This document shows positions 5,599-11,486 of a stretch of DNA of 33,839 nucleotides, one piece after another. Origin of the DNA: a virus. A program made the translations under genes and the position numbers. The stretch is from IMG/VR virus record IMGVR_UViG_3300022752_000222, positions 1 to 33,839 of that record, one strand, 5' to 3'. The number at the start of each line of letters is the position of its first letter. Positions within the stretch are counted from its first letter, which is position 1. The notes under the pieces are model-generated. The model was not told the DNA's origin. It did no database searches and worked only from the letters and a program-made list of their open reading frames with translations.

Positions 5599-6552
5599 TC
5601 AGATTTCAGATCCACGAAAATAGGCCGTCCCATTAACCACTTCACACAACTCTGGCGGAAGCAGTTGACCATCATTATGATAGGTCAAGATTGCAAAACC
5701 GCTACACCACGGAAGCGGATTATCTTCTGTGTAATCAAAGGCTTGACTCTTTGGGTCAGCCAACATGCCTGTAGATATGCCGTATCTACGTCCCCGATAA
5801 TCGCCCCAGGGTCTAACTTCTAACAGATGTGTATGCCCTGTTACAGAGTTAATGCCAGATTTCAAAACATTGTTGTATCCCGAGTGGATGCCTGAATGTT
5901 GCATTCTATGTTTGATCATCGTATTGTTGTTAACCATGACCGACCAAGAGACTGACCACTCCGGAATGTGGTCTGATAGTTTAGTGCCGCTGATGTCGCG
6001 GTATTCAGGAACTACCCCTGCCAACCTTTTATCAAATCTTATATCGTGGTTACCAATGGTCCGATGCAAAATGGTGCCAAGCCCCTTGCAAGCTTTATGA
6101 ATCTGATCCATGTGCCACTGGACGCTTTCCAATTCTTGTTTCAGCGTCGGCTTGGCTTGCCAGCCTTCCGGCCCGTACTTGCTTATCTGACCGCCATCTA
6201 ATATGTCACCATTTGCTATAACGATCTGCGGCTTGATCTTCTTTATAACTTTGATCAAAGCATTGAAAGCAGTGGACGTTTCGTTGGGCATAAAGTGCGC
6301 GTCACTAAAAATCACAACAGATCCCGTAACATCTGCAATAGAACGGATCTTGTTCTCTGAATGCATGATGTGTCGGTTAAAACGCTGGTCATTATGAGCG
6401 TGCAAGCTTATGTTTAGTTTTGATTCGATTAAGCTTCGTCGGTGCATGACCGTTCGTTCAGTCAGGCCGAGTTTCCGAGACACAAGGGTTGCAGAACCTA
6501 GCTCATTCCACGCTGCGATAAAGTCCTCATCAGTGACTATTTGCTTCGGCAT
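5599..6552 (-). CDS. Metallophosphoesterase with N-terminal HTH-like segment
   Basis: The protein has 317 residues. Calcineurin-like phosphoesterase motifs occur in order: FSDAHF (D84, H86), NGDILDG (D116, D119), GNHD (N168, H169), a conserved His in IKHRM, and TGHTH (H240, H242), the full two-metal site. The first 50 residues (AAWNELGSATLVSRKLGL, then TERTV) look like a helix-turn-helix. Such phage enzymes may act as nucleases or phosphodiesterases on nucleic acids; the substrate is not shown. It is divergent from the gene at 6623 and has its own promoter at 6582-6609. The fold is firm. Confidence 0.9.
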   Translation of the reverse strand: MPKQIVTDEDFIAAWNELGSATLVSRKLGLTERTVMHRRSLIESKLNISLHAHNDQRFNRHIMHSENKIRSIADVTGSVVIFSDAHFMPNETSTAFNALIKVIKKIKPQIVIANGDILDGGQISKYGPEGWQAKPTLKQELESVQWHMDQIHKACKGLGTILHRTIGNHDIRFDKRLAGVVPEYRDISGTKLSDHIPEWSVSWSVMVNNNTMIKHRMQHSGIHSGYNNVLKSGINSVTGHTHLLEVRPWGDYRGRRYGISTGMLADPKSQAFDYTEDNPLPWCSGFAILTYHNDGQLLPPELCEVVNGTAYFRGSEI

Positions 6553-6581
6553 GACCGCTCCAACATTTGTAGAGACACGCG

Positions 6582-6609
6582 CTTATAACACACATATTTA
6601 ACAAGTCAA
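6582..6609 (-). promoter_or_regulatory. Sigma70-type promoter for the leftward unit
   Basis: On the minus strand TTGACT (6609-6604) and TATAAG (6587-6582) are separated by 16 nt and lie just upstream of the phosphoesterase start at 6552. Confidence 0.75.
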
Positions 6610-6622
6610 GGACATACATATT

Positions 6623-6955
6623 ATGGCAATGAGTGCAGCACAGTTACAAAAACAAGCTCGTATCAACCGAGGTGAAGCGTGTCTTAAGTACATGCAGGGT
6701 CGGGCCACACCGATCACGCTCAAAGAGCTGGCAGACAAGCTGAAGATGACCCCACGCTCAATCAAAAACTCACTTGACCCGCTGCTCGATGAAGGCAAGA
6801 TCACACGTAAGAGGATTCAACGACAATCAGCAATCTCAAAGAAAATAGGGGCGGCGTATGCCTATAGCGCTGTGGACTTGAAACCTAAACCTGAAAAGAT
6901 AGACAGAATTAAGTTTAAGTTCCATGATCCGTTTAACATGGGCCTGAGGGCCTGA
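6623..6955 (+). CDS. Winged-helix-like DNA-binding protein
   Basis: The protein has 110 residues. The segment ITLKELADKLKMTPRSIKNS, followed by LDPLLDEGKITRKRIQ, is a typical helix-turn-helix plus wing layout. The C-terminal half is basic (KPKPEKIDRIKFKFHDPF). It is divergent from the phosphoesterase gene and is followed by a terminator. It probably acts as a regulator; the operator is unknown. The ATG at 6623 has AAGGA about 11 nt upstream; an internal ATG at 6629 is possible. Confidence 0.7.
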   Translation: MAMSAAQLQKQARINRGEACLKYMQGRATPITLKELADKLKMTPRSIKNSLDPLLDEGKITRKRIQRQSAISKKIGAAYAYSAVDLKPKPEKIDRIKFKFHDPFNMGLRA

Positions 6956-6983
6956 GGGGGCAGTAGGATACAAGGAAGGTGCA

Positions 6984-7006
6984 AAAGGGCCTCTAAGGCC
7001 CTTTTT
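6984..7006 (+). terminator. Rho-independent terminator
   Basis: AAAGGGCC, loop TCTAA, GGCCC then TTTTT. It lies between the HTH gene and the gene at 7029. Confidence 0.85.
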
Positions 7007-7028
7007 AACGCGTTTAAAGGGGGTTGTG

Positions 7029-7265
7029 ATGGAATGGAATGAGGCAATGCAGCTGAGTCCAGAAGTGGCAGCGATGCTGAATGTAGGAGAGGTGATCCAG
7101 GTGGTCTATGTCCACCTCGCCAATAACAAGAAACTGGTCTTCCTCGGGCCACCGGTCTCTGAGGAAGAACTGGAAGAGATCCGGGAGGTGGTCTTTGGGG
7201 AAAAGGTGAGCTGCGTGCTGCTTAGAGCCGTTAGCGAACGGCACAGGAGACTGGCAGTGCATTGA
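7029..7265 (+). CDS. Hypothetical acidic protein
   Basis: The protein has 78 residues and begins MEWNEAMQLSPEVAAMLNVG. The pattern of beta strands (VIQVVYVHLANNKKLVFL) followed by an acidic helix (EEELEEIREVVFG) suggests a compact alpha/beta fold. AAAGGGGG lies 5 nt upstream of the ATG. Terminators lie on both sides, so it is a single-gene unit or is read through. No family is recognised. Confidence 0.6.
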   Translation: MEWNEAMQLSPEVAAMLNVGEVIQVVYVHLANNKKLVFLGPPVSEEELEEIREVVFGEKVSCVLLRAVSERHRRLAVH

Positions 7266-7292
7266 GGCAAGAGGCTAACTCTCGCTTTTTAG

Positions 7293-7322
7293 GCCCCGTG
7301 GAGAAGTTCACGGGGCTTTTTT
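7293..7322 (+). terminator. Rho-independent terminator
   Basis: An 8-bp stem, GCCCCGTG / CACGGGGC, has an 8-nt loop and is followed by TTTTTT. It closes the early rightward genes before the non-coding region. Confidence 0.9.
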
Positions 7323-7602
7323 CATGGTTCAAGGGGGGTTTTTCAAGGCTCAAGGACCAAGGATCACGGCCCGGGGATTACGGAGGAGGGCGAACGGTGG
7401 AAAAAGAAGGATGAGTGGTCAATAGACATACTTTTGGGGCGTAATAGAAGTATGTACTTAAGGGGCGGGGAAAAGCAGGAAGTTCACTTTAAAAAAGAGG
7501 GGGATGAGGGGAGGGCAAAAAAGCTTACTTTGAAAGGCCTATTAGGTAAACTTCCTACGTTTGAAATTTTTTTTTTTCAAAACTTAAAAAGTAGTGTAAT
7601 AG

Positions 7603-7903
7603 ACGTAATGCCGTAAGAAGTACCGTGGTTATTGGTCTCCTGGATTACGTCTATTTTTTCATTACGGTAATGGGTATTGCATTAGTGTATCTATAAGAGT
7701 AAGATAAACGAACATTACGTTAAACGTTTACCTTACGTCGTTTATAGATATACGTAATGTGTAGTGTCGTACTGGGAAGCCTTTATTTACAGGGTGTTTA
7801 GCAACATTACGTTATATGATATTACTTTTGACTGAAAAAAAAAAATGAAAAATGAAAAAATGAAAAGTTTACTAGACTAAAGAAAAATGGGATGGACGTA
7901 ATG
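7603..7903. repeat. ACGTAATG octamer array
   Basis: Exact ACGTAATG occurs at 7603-7610, 7752-7759 and 7896-7903 on the plus strand, and at 7713-7720 and 7805-7812 on the minus strand. Near copies are at 7643-7650 (GATTACGT) and in the palindrome CATTACGGTAATG (7660-7672). Four of the five exact copies extend to ACGTAATGT. Such iteron-like clusters often bind an initiator or repressor. Confidence 0.7.
7688..7750. repeat. Large imperfect inverted repeat
   Basis: Left arm TATCTATAA plus GTAAGATAAACG (7688-7710) mirrors right arm CGTTTACCTTAC plus TTATAGATA (7725-7750). The spacer contains one octamer, and the palindrome TAAACGTTTA (7721-7730) overlaps the right arm. It may form a cruciform or be a dyad operator. 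Confidence 0.65.
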
Positions 7904-7938
7904 TGTTGGAGTGAACGGCTAGAAAGAGAGGATAAACG

Positions 7939-8199
7939 GTGAGTAAAGCGAAGGATGAAGAGATTCGGTTGCCGGGGATCACGCCTCGGGATTGGGGATT
8001 GGGCAGAAGAGCGACTTCTGGGAGGGCAAGATATCCCTTTAAGAAGATGCTTGTAGGGGATTTTTTTGTTGTTTACTCACGGACCGAGGCCCACGGGGTA
8101 CGATCCGCGCTGCAATCGTTTTACAGTCGGCATGCGGGAAGGAAGTTTTGGGTTAGACAACGCGAAGACGGAGAGTGGGTATGCAGAAGGATCATGTAG
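7939..8199 (+). CDS. Small basic phage protein, GTG start
   Basis: The protein has 86 residues. The core, RYPFKKMLVGDFFVVYSR, then GRKFWVRQREDGEWVCRR, has the F-x-x-M-x-V-G-D-x-F and G-R-K-F-x-V-R layout seen in short phage proteins of unknown function. AGAGAGG lies 7 nt before GTG at 7939. It overlaps the small terminase gene by 19 nt, which suggests coupling. It may bind nucleic acid given its charge; that is a guess. Confidence 0.6.
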   Translation: MSKAKDEEIRLPGITPRDWGLGRRATSGRARYPFKKMLVGDFFVVYSRTEAHGVRSALQSFYSRHAGRKFWVRQREDGEWVCRRIM

Positions 8200-9035
8200 A
8201 GGGTGGGGTTTCGGGTGTTGGGGTTTCGGGTGTTGGGGTTTCGGGGGTTGGGGTTTCGGGTGTTGATTCGGTTGGGATTGATTCGGGGGAGGTTGCGCCG
8301 CCGTTAGGGATTGCGAAGCAGCAGCCCTTGCTTGACCAGATTCCTGCGATGCGGCCCGAGGTCGTTGAATCACGGATCACGACGCAGATGCCGGAGAAGA
8401 TCAAGAAAAAGGTCTTGACTAAGCAAGAGTGGACCTTTGTAAAAGAGTTTGTGACCGGCGACGGTGAAGTGACGCTAAAGGAGGCGGCACGACGCGCGGG
8501 GTATAAAGAGACTAACCTTGAGTATTGGGGCAGGAGACTTACCGATCCGCACAAGTCGCCTCATATTGTGGCCGCGATCCAGGAGCTTAGAAAAGAGCTT
8601 GCGGTCAAACACGGCACGACCTTTGAAAGGCATATGAAGGACCTTCAAAGGATCCGAGACGCGGCGTTGCAGGCAGGGGCATACTCAGCTGCCGTCGCGG
8701 CTGAATATCGGCGTGGGCAGGCTCTAGGGACCATTTACGTGGAGCGTAAGGAGATTCGGGTTGGCACGATCGACTCGATGTCGAAAGAAGAGGTTTTGAA
8801 AAAGCTTGAAGAGCTACATAACCTGTACGGGCAGGAGGCTAAGACGGTTGATGTTCAAGCAGAATGGATCCAGGAGATGACTGATGCGGAAAAAGTTAGA
8901 AAAGGACTTGTACAGCGCACTTCGTTTACAGCTATCCCAGGAGTCTTGCGCCGGATGGCTAAGGATCGAAGCCAAGCAACCGTTGGGGATGCCGGATCTA
9001 CTGATCATGGAGAGGGGCAAGATAGTCCTGGTTGA
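8181..9035 (+). CDS. terS: Terminase small subunit
   Basis: The protein has 284 residues and recognises DNA to start packaging, working with the large subunit at 13226. The segment LTKQEWTFVKEFVTGDGEVT, followed by LKEAARRAGYKETNLEYWG, is the N-terminal HTH of small terminases, followed by a helical oligomerisation region (residues about 130-230). Residues 9-28 are a GVSGV repeat encoded by four 15-bp units. The ATG at 8181 has GGAG 7 nt upstream. The last 50 residues overlap the nuclease gene out of frame and look unstructured, so the original stop may have been lost. It lies about 4 kb from terL, with a foreign-looking cassette between. Confidence 0.75.
   Translation: MQKDHVEGGVSGVGVSGVGVSGVGVSGVDSVGIDSGEVAPPLGIAKQQPLLDQIPAMRPEVVESRITTQMPEKIKKKVLTKQEWTFVKEFVTGDGEVTLKEAARRAGYKETNLEYWGRRLTDPHKSPHIVAAIQELRKELAVKHGTTFERHMKDLQRIRDAALQAGAYSAAVAAEYRRGQALGTIYVERKEIRVGTIDSMSKEEVLKKLEELHNLYGQEAKTVDVQAEWIQEMTDAEKVRKGLVQRTSFTAIPGVLRRMAKDRSQATVGDAGSTDHGEGQDSPG
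8206..8265 (+). repeat. Four 15-bp G-rich tandem repeats in terS
   Basis: The unit GGGTTTCGGGTGTTG is repeated four times, the third with one change. It encodes GVSGV. The plus strand has regularly spaced runs of three or four G with 4-nt loops, the classic G-quadruplex pattern. Confidence 0.9.
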
Positions 9036-9303
9036 ATTGAAGGTTGTACGGGCAGGGGTAAAGGTGAGGCTTTCGCCCCATCAAGTGGCTTTTGCTGATA
9101 GATCGGCGCGGTTTGGGGTTCCTGCTTATTTGCTTGTCCAACACTGGCCCAAGGAGGTTTTTAGAGCGTCGGATAGTGTTGTGTATGCGTATCAAGCAGG
9201 GCAGGTTGTTGAAGTGGCTCAAAAAGGCCTATCGGTCAAGGCCTGGATGCATTGGGCGTTGAAGGATGCTAAGGGGTTGCATCAATTCCTGGAAAGTGTA
9301 TGA
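8884..9303 (+). CDS. PD-(D/E)XK (VRR-NUC-like) nuclease
   Basis: The protein has 139 residues. GMPDLLIMERGKIVLVELKV holds the P-D and E-x-K catalytic pair of the PD-(D/E)XK superfamily, followed by LSPHQVAFADRSARFGVPAY, the Q-x-x-x-x-x-R-x-x-G-x-x pattern of VRR-NUC and resolvase-like phage enzymes. It probably cuts branched or replicating DNA, perhaps before packaging. AGGAGA lies 6 nt upstream of the ATG. It starts 152 nt inside terS in another frame. The fold call is good; the exact substrate is unknown. Confidence 0.8.
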   Translation: MRKKLEKDLYSALRLQLSQESCAGWLRIEAKQPLGMPDLLIMERGKIVLVELKVVRAGVKVRLSPHQVAFADRSARFGVPAYLLVQHWPKEVFRASDSVVYAYQAGQVVEVAQKGLSVKAWMHWALKDAKGLHQFLESV

Positions 9304-9337
9304 TTAAACCTTCGCTAATCAGAAAGGAGAGAGAGCG

Positions 9338-9712
9338 ATGAACACAAAAGACTTAAAGGGCGTAGCTTTGGACTGGGCGGTAGCTAAATGTTTGGGCTAC
9401 GATCAGTGCTTTAATCATGGTACGAGTATTCGGATACCTTTCTCAAAATGGCCCTATACGGTTGGCTTTTCACCGACGTTGGACTGGGGGCTTTCAGGAA
9501 AGATAATCGAAGAGGAAAGAATCGAATTAGAGCATGATGGCTTTGAGTGGTGGGCTAGGATCAAATCGGATGACGAGTACTCTGGGCCTACGCTTCTGAT
9601 TGCAGCGATGCGTTGTTTTGTGGGTTCAAAACTCGGTGATGAAGTTTCTTTGCCCGAGGACATTGAAGTATCTGTCAACCTAGAAAGGAGAAAGAGTGAT
9701 GAATCAACTTGA
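9338..9712 (+). CDS. NinX-like protein (DUF2591)
   Basis: The protein has 124 residues and matches the DUF2591 / lambda-family NinX pattern: KDLKGVALDWAVAKCLGY at the start, FSPTLDWGLSGKIIEEERI in the middle, and GPTLLIAAMRCFVGSKLGDE near the end. The family is common in phage accessory regions and its function is unknown. The start follows an AGAAAGGAGAGAGAGCG block, and its end overlaps the next tiny gene. Confidence 0.9.
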   Translation: MNTKDLKGVALDWAVAKCLGYDQCFNHGTSIRIPFSKWPYTVGFSPTLDWGLSGKIIEEERIELEHDGFEWWARIKSDDEYSGPTLLIAAMRCFVGSKLGDEVSLPEDIEVSVNLERRKSDEST

Positions 9713-9866
9713 AATCGACCTCGCCGACAGTGATGGTTACATGATTCGAACTATGGCTGATGAGGCATTGCAAACGGGGGAGTTTAGTAACTGGGACCAT
9801 GCTTACGAATGCCTTTGGGAACGGTTTGAATTTGAGCTTCAATTCAGAAAGGAGAAAGAGCGATGA
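9699..9866 (+). CDS. Small acidic hypothetical protein (55 residues)
   Basis: The gene begins MNQLEIDLADSDGYMIRTMA and continues with a helical, Trp-containing segment (NWDHAYECLWERFEFEL). The start is preceded by AGAAAGGAGAAAGAG. The stop overlaps the next ATG (ATGA at 9863), and the ribosome-binding block of the next gene is read as its C-terminal RKEKER. The tight fit in the operon supports it. Function is unknown. Confidence 0.6.
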   Translation: MNQLEIDLADSDGYMIRTMADEALQTGEFSNWDHAYECLWERFEFELQFRKEKER

Positions 9867-10057
9867 GATTATTTGAAGTAGACTTTAAACGCATTATGTA
9901 CGTTTCGACCTACGTGAAAGCTGAGTCTAGGGCCGTGGCTGAAGAAAAAGCTTGGAAAGACATTAAAAAAAGGTATCCCGCATCTATCGACCATAGTGTT
10001 GATGAGGAATGGTCCTTGACTGGTGTTTTTGAAGCCCCTGAGGACTACGAGCCATGA
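9863..10057 (+). CDS. Small hypothetical protein
   Basis: The protein has 64 residues: MRLFEVDFKRIMYVSTYVKA, then a helix (VAEEKAWKDIKKRYP) and a strand (WSLTGVFEAPEDYEP). The alternating pattern fits a compact beta-alpha-beta fold like many small phage proteins that begin with a strand of this type. AGAAAGGAG lies upstream and both ends overlap neighbours by four bases. Function is unknown. Confidence 0.65.
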   Translation: MRLFEVDFKRIMYVSTYVKAESRAVAEEKAWKDIKKRYPASIDHSVDEEWSLTGVFEAPEDYEP

Positions 10058-10146
10058 GCAAATGGGACCTCATCAAACAATTGATACGTAATTTTGCGAT
10101 CATGAGCATATTGCGGGCCCTGGCTGGGGACCGTAAAAAACGCTAG
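10054..10146 (+). CDS. Tiny basic/hydrophobic peptide (30 residues)
   Basis: ATG overlaps the previous stop (ATGA). The peptide MSKWDLIKQLIRNFAIMSIL plus RALAGDRKKR is an amphipathic to hydrophobic helix with a basic tail. It ends just before the promoter at 10147. It could be a membrane-active peptide. Being this short, it may also be a spurious frame. Confidence 0.4.
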   Translation: MSKWDLIKQLIRNFAIMSILRALAGDRKKR

Positions 10147-10174
10147 TTGCAAAGTTTATTTTTATGTGTATACT
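10147..10174 (+). promoter_or_regulatory. Promoter P1 of the GC-rich cassette
   Basis: TTGCAA (10147-10152), a 16-nt spacer, then TATACT (10169-10174), with the context TGTATACTTTT shared with the promoter at 10645. It drives the repeat-protein gene at 10220. Confidence 0.75.
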
Positions 10175-10219
10175 TTTCAGCAACTGATCGCCGATCAGCT
10201 CATACAGGAGAAAGCAAAA

Positions 10220-10591
10220 ATGGATCAATCCGAGATGTTGTCATTAGTTGGCGGGCTTTACGATAAGCTTGTTTCGGACGTTGCCGACAAAGTACTGGCG
10301 AAGCTTGCGCAGCAACAAGAAAGCAAGCCAGCATTCGATCCGGCAGCGCTCGCTGGCGAGCTTGACTATCGGAGGCTTGCCGATGCCCTGGCGGGCCAGC
10401 TGGACTATGCCGAAATCGCGGGCCAGCTGGACTATTCCGAGCTCAGCGGCGAAATCGATTATGGCTCGCTTTATGGTGAAATTGACTTATGCGACCTTGC
10501 GAGCGAAATCGATTCGGATTCGATCGCTTCAGCGCTCGACCTAAGCGAGAAAATCCGCGAAGAAATCCGCATGATGCTGCGCAGTTTATAA
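10220..10591 (+). CDS. Nonapeptide-repeat protein
   Basis: The protein has 123 residues. A helical N-terminal part (residues 1-35) is followed by repeats of nine residues with the pattern [AS]-G-[EQ]-[LI]-D-Y-x-x-[LI]: one at 45-53, then six in a row from 58 to 111, with the last ones degenerate. The C-terminus is a charged helix (EKIREEIRMMLRSL). AGGAG lies 9 nt upstream. It has its own promoter and its own UUCG terminator, so it is a self-contained unit. No family is recognised; a scaffold or coiled assembly is possible. Confidence 0.7.
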   Translation: MDQSEMLSLVGGLYDKLVSDVADKVLAKLAQQQESKPAFDPAALAGELDYRRLADALAGQLDYAEIAGQLDYSELSGEIDYGSLYGEIDLCDLASEIDSDSIASALDLSEKIREEIRMMLRSL

Positions 10592-10614
10592 GGCGACTTG
10601 CTCGCTCGTTGCCT

Positions 10615-10640
10615 GGGCCCTTCGGGGCCCTTTTTGTTTT
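10615..10640 (+). terminator. UUCG-tetraloop terminator
   Basis: GGGCCC, TTCG, GGGCCC followed by TTTTTGTTTT. The UUCG loop makes an unusually stable hairpin. It directly precedes the promoter at 10645. Confidence 0.9.
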
Positions 10641-10644
10641 TTAC

Positions 10645-10672
10645 TTGCAAAATAGAATTTTAAATGTATACT
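10645..10672 (+). promoter_or_regulatory. Promoter P2 of the GC-rich cassette
   Basis: TTGCAA (10645-10650), a 16-nt spacer, then TATACT (10667-10672), the same arrangement as at 10147. It drives the gene at 10720. Confidence 0.8.
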
Positions 10673-10719
10673 TTTAATCCTGGCGACGTGCCAGGGATAC
10701 AGCGAGAAAGGATTCGACC

Positions 10720-11409
10720 ATGTTAAAGACCGTAGCAAAATCAGCGAATCGGAAAACCGGGCCGATCGCCGTTACGTATAGGGCGGGCGTGCATGAAACG
10801 TATGCAACGTGCCCTAGCACTTGCGCCCTACACCCAAAAGGCGAAAAGGGCGGCGACTTAATCGACGGCGATTATCTCGACGCCCTGCGCGAGGCCGTGC
10901 CAGCTGGGGGTATCGCCTGGACCTATTCGCATTTCGACGCCTCACTACTGCCACAATGGGCCGAGGGCGAAACTGTTATCAATGCATCATGCGATACAGT
11001 CGGCGAGGCCTTGCGCGCTGTAAAACTTGGGAGGCCCGCTGTATATGCTGCGCCAGCTGATACGGCGACCAGCTGGCCCGCGAAGCATGGAGGCGTGCGC
11101 TTTGTGCGTTGCCCCGCCGAGCTCGCCGATAATTTTACTTGCGACAATTGCGGCGGCGACCGCCCATTATGCGCCAGGGCCGAGCGCGATTTCGTCGTTG
11201 TTTTCGTCGCCCATGGGCCCAGCAAGGCGAAAGTCGGCAAGGGCGGCGGATGTTATGCGGCGGGCGGTCCGACTGCTATACAGTGGCATGGCACGCGAAC
11301 GAAGGGCGCAGCGAATGACGCCCAGGCCCTGCGCGCCTTCGCGGCCTCGTTGCCCTGGGGCTCAAAATTGCGCCACCATGTCGCAGGCGACTTAGGCCTT
11401 GCAAGTTAA
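10720..11409 (+). CDS. Cysteine-rich phage protein of unknown function
   Basis: The protein has 229 residues. The N-terminus reads KTGPIAVTYRAGVHETYATC and continues PSTC, with C31 and C35. Later come C91 (NASCDTVGEA), C131 (VRCPAEL), then C141, C144 and C151 (CDNCGGDRPLC). The pattern suggests metal or Fe-S binding and recalls a family found in other phages that I cannot name with certainty. The ATG follows GAGAAAGGATTCGACC, a leader nearly identical to that of the DUF932 gene. It is GC-rich, unlike the genes on either side of the cassette. Confidence 0.6.
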   Translation: MLKTVAKSANRKTGPIAVTYRAGVHETYATCPSTCALHPKGEKGGDLIDGDYLDALREAVPAGGIAWTYSHFDASLLPQWAEGETVINASCDTVGEALRAVKLGRPAVYAAPADTATSWPAKHGGVRFVRCPAELADNFTCDNCGGDRPLCARAERDFVVVFVAHGPSKAKVGKGGGCYAAGGPTAIQWHGTRTKGAANDAQALRAFAASLPWGSKLRHHVAGDLGLAS

Positions 11410-11427
11410 AAAGTTTTTAGTTATATT
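11399..11427 (+). promoter_or_regulatory. Promoter P3 of the GC-rich cassette
   Basis: TTGCAA (11399-11404), overlapping the end of the upstream gene, a 17-nt spacer and TATATT (11422-11427). It is the third TTGCAA-type promoter in the cassette and lies upstream of the DUF932 gene. Confidence 0.6.
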
Positions 11428-11434
11428 GACAACT

Positions 11435-11454
11435 AGCGCGCAATTTCGCGCGCT
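11435..11454 (+). repeat. GC hairpin in the DUF932 leader
   Basis: AGCGCGC, loop AATTTC, GCGCGCT: a perfect 7-bp stem with no T run after it. It sits between promoter P3 and the start at 11487, so it could be an operator or an mRNA-stabilising 5' hairpin. Confidence 0.7.
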
Positions 11455-11486
11455 GAAAACCTGAGAAAGTAAGAAAGGATTCGAAC

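Larger units (their letters stand above)
7323..7938. other. Non-coding region with repeats and dyads
   Basis: No convincing gene lies in these 616 nt. The first part is purine-rich. An 8-bp inverted repeat, ACATACTT (7426-7433) / AAGTATGT (7448-7455), is followed by an AT-rich part with T and A runs (7568-7578, 7834-7866). Five exact ACGTAATG octamers and a large dyad lie in the second half. A regulatory or replication-origin role is inferred. Confidence 0.6.

Noticed and set aside
7434-7616. 60-codon frame in the non-coding region
   Set aside because: It crosses the T-run and repeats, has no good start signal and looks like low-complexity translation.
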